A stretch of DNA of 5,891 bases, from assembly GCA_033764265.1 (NCBI GenBank), contig JANRJB010000354.1, forward strand, positions 1 through 5,891, in the 5' to 3' direction. Below the pieces are notes generated by a model. It was not told the origin of the DNA. It did no database searches and saw only the letters and a list, made by a program, of their open reading frames with translations. How positions within the stretch are numbered: the stretch's first letter is position 1; every line of letters begins with the position of its first letter. The DNA comes from VGEM01 sp033764265. GTDB taxonomy: Bacteria; Pseudomonadota; Alphaproteobacteria; Rhodospirillales; Rhodospirillaceae. This document shows, one piece after another, positions 1-5,698 of this stretch. The position numbers and the translations under genes are program-made.

Positions 1-1
1 G

Positions 2-184
2 CTGCGCGGACCGTGCATGAACAACTGCCAGATCGGCCCGAACATCAAGGTGCAGGGCGCCGAACTGTTCAACCTGAACTGCGACACCTCCGAGGCGCGC
101 ATCGAACAGATCATGGCCGCGGTCCGCGCCGAAGCCGCCAAGCGTCTCGCCGCGCCCGCGGCGCCGCCATCGCCGGAGCCATGA
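2..184 (+). CDS. Thioredoxin-like [2Fe-2S] ferredoxin domain protein, C-terminal fragment
   Basis: The gene enters from the left edge, so only the last 60 codons are visible, ending in TGA at 182-184. The fragment opens with LRGPCMNNCQIGPNIKVQGA. C-x3-C followed by a GPN turn and a short strand is the second cysteine pair of the thioredoxin-fold [2Fe-2S] ferredoxins (NuoE-like and free (2Fe-2S) ferredoxin families); the first pair would lie upstream of the window. A helix (SEARIEQIMAAVRAEAAKR) follows, as expected for the end of that fold, and then a disordered Ala/Pro tail (AAPAAPPSPEP). The inferred role is electron transfer or cluster binding; the partner is unknown. The stop overlaps the start of the next gene as ATGA, so the two are probably translationally coupled. 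The other open plus-strand frame over this stretch gives an Arg/His-rich product with no family character and is not the coding frame. The family call is firm for so short a piece; the specific function is not. Confidence 0.75.
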   Translation: MRGPCMNNCQIGPNIKVQGAELFNLNCDTSEARIEQIMAAVRAEAAKRLAAPAAPPSPEP

Positions 185-327
185 CCGGGTTCCTTGTCAC
201 CGTCGGCGTGATCGTGGCGGCGATCATCGGCCTCGCGTTCGCCCTGCCCTGCCCCGCCTGCCGCGCCCGCCGCGAACGGCTCGCGCGCGCTTACGCCGAA
301 TGGCGGCGCGCGAAAGAAAAACCGTAA
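181..327 (+). CDS. Small single-pass membrane protein with CPAC motif, 48 aa
   Basis: The ATG at 181 overlaps the stop of the ferredoxin-like gene (ATGA, 181-184). GGAG at 175-178 is only two bases from the ATG, so initiation probably relies on coupling to the upstream gene. The frame is open further upstream, but that part is the wrong frame of the ferredoxin gene. Residues 4-22 (FLVTVGVIVAAIIGLAFAL) form one hydrophobic helix. It is followed at once by PCPAC (cysteines 24 and 27) and a strongly basic tail rich in Arg and Lys to residue 47. The positive-inside rule suggests N-out/C-in, placing the CxxC pair at the cytoplasmic membrane face. I do not recognise the family. CxxC next to a [2Fe-2S] protein allows a redox or metal-binding idea, but a lone CPAC is not proof. 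It could also be a non-conserved small ORF, although the exact overlap and clean transmembrane pattern favour a real gene. Confidence 0.6.
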   Translation: MTGFLVTVGVIVAAIIGLAFALPCPACRARRERLARAYAEWRRAKEKP

Positions 328-336
328 CGAAATACG
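313..336 (-). terminator. Possible weak intrinsic terminator for the minus-strand operon
   Basis: Read on the minus strand, a small hairpin (CGTA, loop TTTCGT, TACG; positions 336-323) is followed by a G and then TTTTTCTTT (321-313). This T-rich run is unusual for such GC-rich DNA and lies about 95 bases beyond the stop of the last minus-strand gene. The stem has only four pairs, so it is weak. It overlaps the last codons and stop of the plus-strand 48-residue gene, and the A-rich run there may simply encode its Lys-rich tail (AKEKP). Confidence 0.25.
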
Positions 337-430
337 TCCCGGCCACCAGGCCTGGACCCACGGTGCGTCAAACTCAAACGACGCTTGTTGATGCGTGCGC
401 ACCGGAACAAGTCCGGGGAGTGACAACGAA

Positions 431-649
431 CTACTGAAACAGCGCCAGCACCGGTTTCAGGGCCCGAAGCGCTTGCAGTTTCATCAGCGGCCACTGGGCG
501 TAGGGCCAAATGAAGGCGCGGATCATCGCCGTGCCCATCGGAATCTTGCCGAACAGGTCGTTGACGAAAAACCCGATGCCGATGACGCAGTAAGACGCCT
601 GGAGCCAGAAGAACAACCGCACGGCCGCCAACCCATCCCCGAACCGCAC
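431..649 (-). CDS. Hypothetical small hydrophobic (membrane) protein, 72 codons
   Basis: I do not recognise this gene. The frame starts with GTG (647-649), 40 bases after the stop of the DUF4340 gene, and ends with TAG at 431-433. The product is rich in Phe, Trp, Tyr, Ile and Met, which is not what a random or antisense frame in GC-rich DNA normally gives, so I take it as real. Residues 12-33 (LFFWLQASYCVIGIGFFVNDLF) look like a membrane helix, and residues 38-56 form a second hydrophobic or interfacial stretch with WPYAQWP, followed by a basic helix. The start is uncertain: GTG at 649 has no clear ribosome site, whereas GGGGATGGG at about 632-640 could serve a TTG at 631 or a GTG at 622, giving 66 or 63 residues with the hydrophobic core intact. 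Strand and spacing make it the likely last gene of the ABC operon, so it may be an accessory subunit; that is inference. Confidence 0.55.
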   Translation of the reverse strand: MRFGDGLAAVRLFFWLQASYCVIGIGFFVNDLFGKIPMGTAMIRAFIWPYAQWPLMKLQALRALKPVLALFQ

Positions 650-689
650 ATCAGTGTGGGCCCGGGCACGTGGCCGGTCAAAGCCAAAT

Positions 690-1787
690 TCAGGTTCCGT
701 CCTCGCTCTCGGGCTTGCGCGCCAGTTCGGCCATGCGCTTTTTCAGCGCGTTGACCTCGTAGGCCGGCACCTGGAACACCCAGCCCTCGGCGCGGGCATT
801 GATTTCGGCGATGATTTTCGCCCAATCGACCGCCCCTTCCGATGGCGCCCCTTCGGCCGGCGCGCCGTCAGCCGGTGGGGTTTCAGCCGGCGGCGGCGTG
901 GCGCTGATCTTCACCCAGTTCTGGCCGTCGGCCTCGACGTAATCGAGCGACACCTTGAACCCGGCGAAGCCCTCGAACTCGGCCTTGATCGCCTTGTCGG
1001 CCGGCCATGGCATGGCGCCGTCCTGCTTCACGTCGTCGAGCAGGAAGATCGACAGCACGCGGCCGAAGTCGTCGGCGACGAACTCGCTGGTCGGCTCCTG
1101 GCCCTTGGGCAGATTGAGGATCTTGAAGTTGGCGTCGTCGGGGTTGTCCTTGCCGACCTCGATGCGCTCGCCGTCGGGGTGAACCACGGTCACGCGCCGG
1201 ATGTCCTTGTCCTTGATGTCGGCGATGTCGCGCTTCAGCCAGTCGCGTACCTTGTCGCCGGGGTTGAGTTCGCCGACCGCGAGCCAGGTCTGTTCGTCGC
1301 CCGGAATGCGCACGTAAGTGCCGCCTTCCTTGCTGCCGAGGGTGAACTTGCGCTTGCCGACGACCAGCTGGGCGATGGTCTTGCCCTCGCCGTCCGTCAG
1401 CGTGACCTCTTTCGCGCGGCTGTCCTTGGCGTCGGGTTCCTGCAGGTCGAGGCGTTCGTAACGGTCCGGCAGGCGGGTCTTGGCCTCGAGCCTGGTCATG
1501 CGCGCGATTTTGACCACCAGTTCGTCGACCTTCTCGGCGTCGACCGGATAGTTGTCGCGCTCGCGCAGCACCCAGCCATTCGCCGTGCGGTCGATGGAAT
1601 AGGTGCCGTCCTTATGGCGCAGCGTGACCGTCTTGAGCCGGTTGAGATCGTTCACAAGGCCCGGGAACAACCGTTCGCCGGCCACGTCGGAGCTTTCAAA
1701 CGACGGCCGCGAGCCGATCGCCACAACCGCCAGCACGACGGCGATGGCGGTGACCGCCGCCAGGCCGATGAAGGTCTTGCTGTTCAT
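690..1787 (-). CDS. DUF4340 domain-containing protein (GldG-associated periplasmic partner)
   Basis: A 365-residue protein with an N-terminal membrane anchor (residues 6-24) and a large periplasmic part. The body matches DUF4340 proteins, which usually sit directly downstream of gldG-type genes. Family-like stretches are the early beta repeat (GTYSIDRTANGWVLRE, about 61-76), the VDELVVKIARMTRLEAKTRL helix, the middle VVGKRKFTLGSKEGGTYVRI strand pair, and the C-terminal helix after GWVFQVPAYEVNALKKRM. A low-complexity Pro/Ala/Glu/Gly linker lies at about 298-319, just before that C-terminal segment. There is no catalytic motif; a structural or substrate-binding role alongside the ABC transporter is inferred. 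The ATG at 1785-1787 has a strong purine-rich ribosome site immediately upstream, and the gene starts 20 bases after the stop of the GldG-type gene. Family assignment is confident; molecular function is unknown. Confidence 0.9.
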   Translation of the reverse strand: MNSKTFIGLAAVTAIAVVLAVVAIGSRPSFESSDVAGERLFPGLVNDLNRLKTVTLRHKDGTYSIDRTANGWVLRERDNYPVDAEKVDELVVKIARMTRLEAKTRLPDRYERLDLQEPDAKDSRAKEVTLTDGEGKTIAQLVVGKRKFTLGSKEGGTYVRIPGDEQTWLAVGELNPGDKVRDWLKRDIADIKDKDIRRVTVVHPDGERIEVGKDNPDDANFKILNLPKGQEPTSEFVADDFGRVLSIFLLDDVKQDGAMPWPADKAIKAEFEGFAGFKVSLDYVEADGQNWVKISATPPPAETPPADGAPAEGAPSEGAVDWAKIIAEINARAEGWVFQVPAYEVNALKKRMAELARKPESEDGT

Positions 1788-1790
1788 GGG

Positions 1791-1800
1791 TCCCTCTCCC
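1791..1800 (-). promoter_or_regulatory. Strong Shine-Dalgarno for the DUF4340 gene
   Basis: On the minus strand GGGAGAGGGA ends three bases before the ATG at 1787. It gives two overlapping anti-SD matches (GGGAG and GAGGG) at workable spacing. It fits entirely in the 20-base gap after the preceding gene and fixes the start codon. Confidence 0.7.
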
Positions 1801-1807
1801 GCCCGGC

Positions 1808-3736
1808 TCAGGTCTCGACCGCGCGCTGGCTGCGCCGGCGGGCGCGCAGCGCCGCCAACGCCACCAGGATCAGCCCGAACACCAGCGGCACGCCACCGAT
1901 GTTCACGAACTTGACGGTGCTTTCCAGCGCGTCGATATCCTCGCGCAGGGCGCGCTGCACCTCGCGCAGTTCGCGCCGGGTCGACAGGATTTCGCTGCGG
2001 TAGTTCTCGATCGCGGTCGAATCCTCGGCGCTGAGCAGCGCCCCGTCGTCGCCCTGCTGCTTGAGCTGGATATCGTCGACCTTCTTCTGCAGGTCCTCGA
2101 GCCGCGTCAACAGGCCCTGTTCGGCGGCGCGGTACTGCCGCTCGGCCTCGAGCTGCATGGCCTCGACCAGTTCGAATGGCCGGCGCTGGGTGCCGCGGCC
2201 GCGCAACGACGACAGAGCCGGCGAGCCGGTCAGGTTCTCGAGCGCGTTGACCACGAACGAGGGGTTGTCGGCGGTCGGCACCAGCACGCGCTGGCCGAAG
2301 AAATTGCTTTCCTGCGCCCAGAAGCGGTCCGACAGCATGTCGGCATCGGCCACCACGACCACCTGGATGGGCTGGGTCGATTCCGTCAGGTGCGCGGGTT
2401 TCTCCTTGGGTTCCTCAGCGGGTGTCGCCGGCGGAGCATCTTCGCCTTCGGCTTTGGGCGGACCATCGGGGAAGGCGCTCTTGGCCGTGCCGGTGATGCG
2501 TGCGGCCAGCACTTCGTTCTTGTTGGCCGGCTGGAAATCGCGGAACAGCGCGACCACGTCGGGCAGGCCCATCACCTTGTCGGTGTCGATGCGCATCGAC
2601 TGCGCGCCGGTCACGATCAGCGGGGTCACCGTGGTGCCCGCGCCTTCGACCGGCTCGAGCGCCCCGGCGGTGGCCAGATTCATCAGGCCCAAATCGCCGG
2701 TGATGGCGTCGGACGGATCGAGGTGGGTGCGGTCGAGGCTGAGCCAGGCGACGTAGTCGCTGACCACCGGCCGGCCGCCGACCTCGGTGTTGACCCGCGT
2801 CGCGGCCTGGATGTCGCCGACGATCTTGCCCGTCACCAGGTTGACGCCCCAGGCCGACAGCAGCTTGCGCGCGCCGTCGATCGACCCGCCGCCGGCCATG
2901 CCGCCCATCGGGTTGGCGGACTCGGCGTTGGGGTCGACGAACATCAAGGCCTTACCGCCGCGCATCACAAACTGGTCGATCGCGTACTGCGCGGAGTCCG
3001 ACAGGTTCTCGGGCTGGGCCAGCATCAGGATGTCGATGTCGGCGGGAATCTCGGTCAGCGCCGCATCCAGGTTCTCGACGTCGAACAGTTCCTTGATCTG
3101 ATCCATGATCGCCCACGGCGGCGTCGGCGTGCCGCCCATGCCGAACTGGCCGGGGCTCATGCCGCCTTCCAGCGGCAGCGAGGTGATCATGCCGATCTTC
3201 GGCTGCTCGGGCTTCGCCAGGGCGTAGATCATCTTCGCCAGGTCGTATTCCAGGAAGCGCTCGCGCTCGAGGTTGAAGAACGGCACGACCTGCTGGTCGT
3301 CGGTCGAATTGGTGGCGGCCAGCCCGAAGTAGCCCACTTCGCCCGACTGGCCGAGCGGCACGGCCTGGAGACCGAAGCCGACAGCGCGGTCCTCGACGTC
3401 GGAGAACGGTTCGGGGTCGTAGTACTCGACCTTCAGATTGCCGCCGGCCAGGGTGGAATACTGCTGCAACAGGTCGCGGATGCGCTGGTAGTAGACGGCG
3501 TGGCGCGGGCTGGCAGCGCCCAGCGCCTCGGAGAAGTACACCCGCACGATGATCGGCTCGGCGATGTCGGCGAACACCGGCTTGATCTCGTCCGACAGGG
3601 TGTAGACGCGGTCCTCGGTGACGTCGAGCCGCAGGTTGGCGAACCACACGTTCGACACCACGTTGGCGGCGACGAACAGCACGGCCGCCACGGCCACGGC
3701 GATCAGTCCCAGGCGGGTCTTGTCGATGCTGGTCAT
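1808..3736 (-). CDS. GldG-type ABC transporter auxiliary protein (ABC_transp_aux family)
   Basis: A 642-residue protein of the Gldg family. Residues 9-27 are an N-terminal membrane anchor. The typical GldG opening follows at 37-71 (LDVTEDRVYTLSDEIKPVFA, then a strand with VRVYFSEAL), and then the helix YYQRIRDLLQQYS and the strand LKVEYYDPEPF. The auxiliary domain spans about 177-440, including IGMITSLPLEGG, DIDILMLAQPENLS and RGGKALMFVDPNAES, a Rossmann-like fold resembling a glutamine-amidotransferase or IFT52-like domain without visible catalytic residues. A Pro/Glu/Ala-rich linker (421-450) precedes a last domain strand (VVVVADADMLSDRFW). Residues 521-607 are strongly heptad-like (coiled coil), and 615-630 is a second membrane helix with an Arg-rich cytoplasmic tail. 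This places about 580 residues in the periplasm as a membrane-tethered loop. It presumably partners the upstream permease. The ATG is supported by GAGGA six bases upstream. Family call is confident; substrate is unknown. Confidence 0.92.
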   Translation of the reverse strand: MTSIDKTRLGLIAVAVAAVLFVAANVVSNVWFANLRLDVTEDRVYTLSDEIKPVFADIAEPIIVRVYFSEALGAASPRHAVYYQRIRDLLQQYSTLAGGNLKVEYYDPEPFSDVEDRAVGFGLQAVPLGQSGEVGYFGLAATNSTDDQQVVPFFNLERERFLEYDLAKMIYALAKPEQPKIGMITSLPLEGGMSPGQFGMGGTPTPPWAIMDQIKELFDVENLDAALTEIPADIDILMLAQPENLSDSAQYAIDQFVMRGGKALMFVDPNAESANPMGGMAGGGSIDGARKLLSAWGVNLVTGKIVGDIQAATRVNTEVGGRPVVSDYVAWLSLDRTHLDPSDAITGDLGLMNLATAGALEPVEGAGTTVTPLIVTGAQSMRIDTDKVMGLPDVVALFRDFQPANKNEVLAARITGTAKSAFPDGPPKAEGEDAPPATPAEEPKEKPAHLTESTQPIQVVVVADADMLSDRFWAQESNFFGQRVLVPTADNPSFVVNALENLTGSPALSSLRGRGTQRRPFELVEAMQLEAERQYRAAEQGLLTRLEDLQKKVDDIQLKQQGDDGALLSAEDSTAIENYRSEILSTRRELREVQRALREDIDALESTVKFVNIGGVPLVFGLILVALAALRARRRSQRAVET

Positions 3737-3748
3737 GGTCTGTCCTCA
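3737..3748 (-). promoter_or_regulatory. Stop codon fused to ribosome binding site (permease to GldG-type junction)
   Basis: On the minus strand the junction reads TGAGGACAGACC and then ATG. The TGA stop of the permease gene shares two bases with the GAGGA ribosome site (3743-3747), which lies six bases from the ATG of the GldG-type gene. Ribosomes ending the permease are therefore well placed to restart, consistent with coupled synthesis of partner subunits. Confidence 0.7.
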
Positions 3749-4480
3749 GGCGGCCTTCTTGGTTTCGACCGTGACCACGGTGGCGAACAGCCAGAAGGCG
3801 ATCAGCGAGACGAAAAACACCACGTCGCGCAACGCGATCACGCCGCGGCTGAGTGATTCGAAGCGCGTGAGAAAACTGAACGAGGCGATGGTGTCGACCA
3901 ACGCTGCCGGCGCCCAGGCGCGGAACACGTTGAGCACCAGGTCAAGCCCGCTCATGGTGAATAGGAAGCACACCGCCGCGCCGAAAATGAAGGCGATGAT
4001 CTGGTTGCGGGTCAGGGCCGACATGCAAATGCCGATGGCCAGAAACGCGCCCGCCATCAGCCAGCTGCCCAGATAGCTGACCGCGATCACCCCGTTGTCG
4101 GGCGAGCCCAGGATGTTGACCGTGATCCAGATCGGCCAGGTCAGCACCAGCGCGATGCCGCAGAACACCCAGGCGGCCAGGAATTTGCCGATCACCGCAT
4201 CGACCGTGGTGATCGGCAGGGTGAGCAGCTGCTCGATGGTGCCGGACTTGCGTTCCTCGGCCCACAGCCGCATCGCCACCGCAGGCACCAAAAGCAGATA
4301 AAGCCATGGGTGGAAGCTGAAGAACGCCTCGAGGCTCGCCTGGTTGCGATCGAAGAAACGGCCGATGAAGAAGGTGAAGGCGCCGGTCAGGGCGACGAAG
4401 ATGGCGATGAACACAAACGCCAGCGGCGTCGTGAAATACGCCGCGAGCTCGCGCCGGGTGATGATGCCGATCTGACGCAT
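3746..4480 (-). CDS. ABC-2 type transporter permease, GldF-like
   Basis: A 244-residue integral membrane protein, the normal length for GldF/NosY-type permeases. It begins with the amphipathic helix IGIITRRELAAYFTTPLAF that precedes the first membrane span in this family. About six spans are visible: 18-40, 55-72, 98-124, 134-156, 158-180 and 217-239. Between spans 2 and 3 is the family signature MRLWAEERKSGTIEQLLTLP (70-89), the cytoplasmic coupling helix expected to contact the ATPase. It should form the membrane channel with the ATPase encoded 17 bases upstream, probably as a homodimer because no second permease gene is present. The ATG at 4478-4480 has only a weak GGAT site in the short gap, so it may depend on coupling with the ATPase gene. 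No truncation is seen. The transported substrate cannot be read from the sequence. Confidence 0.92.
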   Translation of the reverse strand: MRQIGIITRRELAAYFTTPLAFVFIAIFVALTGAFTFFIGRFFDRNQASLEAFFSFHPWLYLLLVPAVAMRLWAEERKSGTIEQLLTLPITTVDAVIGKFLAAWVFCGIALVLTWPIWITVNILGSPDNGVIAVSYLGSWLMAGAFLAIGICMSALTRNQIIAFIFGAAVCFLFTMSGLDLVLNVFRAWAPAALVDTIASFSFLTRFESLSRGVIALRDVVFFVSLIAFWLFATVVTVETKKAA

Positions 4481-4497
4481 GGGTGAAATCCGTCGCG

Positions 4498-5469
4498 TTA
4501 AGCGGCCTGGGCCGCGCTGCCGGTGGTGATCAGGCGGAAGACGTCGTCGAGGTCGCCGCGGTTCTGGTAGACCTGCAGCGCCGGCAGGTTGGCCGTCCGC
4601 ACCGCCGTCGCCACGCCTTCGATGATGCTCTGGCCCTTGGCCGGCACCGCGCGCACAAGCGCCCGGCCGTCCGGCTTTGTCTCGATGGCGGCCGACGCCA
4701 CGCCCGGTACCTGGCGCAGGGCTGCGGCCGTGCGTGCGGCCTCAGCCGCGGGCACCTCGACGCAGACCGCGTGATAGTCGGGCAGCCGGGCCAGTAGCTG
4801 CTCGGCGGTGCCGTCGGCCAACAGCCTGCCGCGGCCGATGATGACCGCGCGGGTGCAGACGGCGGCGACTTCTTCCAGGATGTGGGTGGAGACGATGATG
4901 CACTTGTCGGCGGCCATCGCCTTGATCAGCGTGCGCACCTGGTGCTTCTGGTTGGGGTCGAGGCCGTCGGTCGGCTCGTCCAGGATCAGCACCGGCGGAT
5001 CGTGCAACAGCGACTGGGCCAGGCCGACGCGGCGCTTATAGCCCTTGGAGAGGATTTCAATCGGACGGTCCATCACGTCGTGCAGGGCGACCTTGCCCGC
5101 CACTTCGTCGATGCGTCGGGTCGCGGTGGCCCGATCCAGTCCGCGCACTTCGGCGATGAAGGTCAGGAACGCGCGCACGGTCATGTCGTCGTAGGCGGGC
5201 GAACCCTCGGGCATGTAGCCGATGCACGATTTGGCGGCGATCGGATCGGCGGCGACGTCGTGGCCGCAAACACGCGCCGTGCCGGCGGTCGGCGTCAGGA
5301 ACCCGGCCACCATGCGCATGGTGGTGGTCTTGCCGGCGCCGTTGGGCCCCAGGAAGCCCAGCACCTCGCCCTTGCCGACCGACAGGTTGATGTTGTCCAC
5401 GGCGACGAAGCTACCGAAGGCCTTGGTCAGGCGGTCGATCTCGACCATCACGGAATTTGGCGCGGACAT
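4498..5469 (-). CDS. ABC transporter ATP-binding protein, GldA/NatA type
   Basis: A 323-residue nucleotide-binding subunit with all core ABC motifs: Walker A GPNGAGKTT (41-49), signature LSKGYKRRVGLAQ (140-152), Walker B with catalytic Glu VLILDEPTDGLDP (160-172), and the switch histidine STH (194-196). The usual Q-loop position reads IGYMPEGSP (83-91), with Glu where many ABC ATPases have Gln; this IGYxPE form is common in GldA/NatA-like proteins and is not a defect. After the ATPase core, about 100 residues (220-323) form a DUF4162-like C-terminal domain ending in DLDDVFRLIT, typical of ABC-2 exporter ATPases. It should energise the permease encoded just downstream. The start at 5469 is preferred because GGGAG lies about ten bases upstream; the internal Met8 has no such site. 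It is the first gene of the operon. Confidence 0.93.
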   Translation of the reverse strand: MSAPNSVMVEIDRLTKAFGSFVAVDNINLSVGKGEVLGFLGPNGAGKTTTMRMVAGFLTPTAGTARVCGHDVAADPIAAKSCIGYMPEGSPAYDDMTVRAFLTFIAEVRGLDRATATRRIDEVAGKVALHDVMDRPIEILSKGYKRRVGLAQSLLHDPPVLILDEPTDGLDPNQKHQVRTLIKAMAADKCIIVSTHILEEVAAVCTRAVIIGRGRLLADGTAEQLLARLPDYHAVCVEVPAAEAARTAAALRQVPGVASAAIETKPDGRALVRAVPAKGQSIIEGVATAVRTANLPALQVYQNRGDLDDVFRLITTGSAAQAA

Positions 5470-5698
5470 GCGGCGCGGGTCTCCCGGACCTGGTGCAGAC
5501 TGTGGATGTTCGAGGGCGCCGGACGCTACGATGGCGGGATGGCCAGCGCAAGCCCTGCCCGCCCGCTCGAATCGCCCACTGCGCCAAATCTTACAAAGGG
5601 TTAAGGTAGGACGCGACGATCCCGCTTCAAGCCCCTGGCCGGGCGTGCCGATTGCGCTACGGTCGGTGTCCGGTCACCGTAGTCGAGCAGGACTGATT
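5470..5698. other. Divergent intergenic region, presumed promoters for both sides
   Basis: These 229 bases separate the divergent ATPase gene and the secreted-protein gene, so promoters for both should lie here. The one AT-rich patch is at about 5585-5606. On the minus strand it contains TAAGAT (5593-5588), a four-of-six match to a -10 element, but no good -35 sits at the right distance. No convincing sigma-70 pair is visible for the plus strand. A 21-codon frame starting at 5539 and ending in TAA at 5602-5604 is present but unsupported. An inverted repeat near the plus-strand start is listed separately. Confidence 0.4.
5657..5682. repeat. Inverted repeat with nested alternative hairpin before the plus-strand gene
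   Basis: CTACGGT (5657-5663) and ACCGTAG (5676-5682) are perfect reverse complements separated by 12 bases. A second pair, CGGTG (5664-5668) and CACCG (5675-5679), shares bases with the first, so the two hairpins exclude each other. The structure ends six bases before the AGGA ribosome site of the gene at 5699. It could be an operator or a leader hairpin affecting translation; short inverted repeats also arise by chance in GC-rich DNA. Confidence 0.4.

Larger units (their letters stand above)
431..5469 (-). other. Predicted five-gene operon: ATPase, permease, GldG-type, DUF4340, small membrane protein
   Basis: All five genes share the minus strand, with gaps of 17, 9, 20 and 40 bases and no terminator-like structure seen between them. 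The order ATPase-permease-GldG-DUF4340 is the standard arrangement of Gld-like ABC cassettes. The flanking plus-strand genes are divergent at the 5' end and convergent at the 3' end, which bounds the unit. Membership of the last small gene is the least certain part. Confidence 0.75.

Noticed and set aside
13..180. Upstream extension of the 48-residue gene's frame
   Set aside because: The other frame here encodes a convincing C-x3-C ferredoxin end, while this frame gives an Arg/His-rich sequence. The small gene is best started at 181.
365..384. GCGTC/GACGC hairpin with a 10-base loop followed by TTGTTG, as a plus-strand terminator
   Set aside because: A five-pair stem, a large loop and only a broken T run are too weak to call a terminator. 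The nearby CCGGA/TCCGG hairpin (402-416) and the palindrome CCAGGCCTGG (346-355) also lack T tracts.
395..754. A 119-codon plus-strand frame opposite the small membrane protein gene
   Set aside because: Its composition is Arg/Pro/Gln/His-rich and it runs antisense into the DUF4340 gene end. The minus-strand frame has far more protein-like content.
654..2003. A 449-codon open frame on the plus strand antisense to the DUF4340 and GldG-type genes
   Set aside because: It is antisense to two well-recognised genes. Its product is Ala/Arg/Asp/His/Val-rich with no domain pattern, as expected when GC-rich codons are read in reverse.
2390..3856. A 488-codon open frame on the plus strand antisense to the GldG-type gene
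   Set aside because: The His/Arg/Asp/Gly-rich product has no recognisable motif. It crosses the junction of two real genes; long antisense frames are common in DNA of this composition.
5216..5224. Glu instead of Gln at the Q-loop of the ATPase as a sign of degeneracy
   Set aside because: IGYxPE is common in GldA/NatA-type ATPases and all other catalytic motifs are intact.
5384..5469. Alternative start of the ABC ATPase at internal Met8 (ATG at 5446-5448)
   Set aside because: No Shine-Dalgarno precedes it, whereas the start at 5469 has GGGAG at acceptable spacing.
4882..5604. A 240-codon plus-strand frame antisense to the ABC ATPase
   Set aside because: It overlaps the Walker A and signature coding region of a clear ABC ATPase. 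The product is His/Gly/Asp-rich and looks non-coding.
5539..5604. A 21-codon frame (MASASPARPLES...) as a leader peptide
   Set aside because: It has no good ribosome site, no regulatory codon run and low-complexity composition. The TAA falls in the AT-rich patch by chance as easily as by design.
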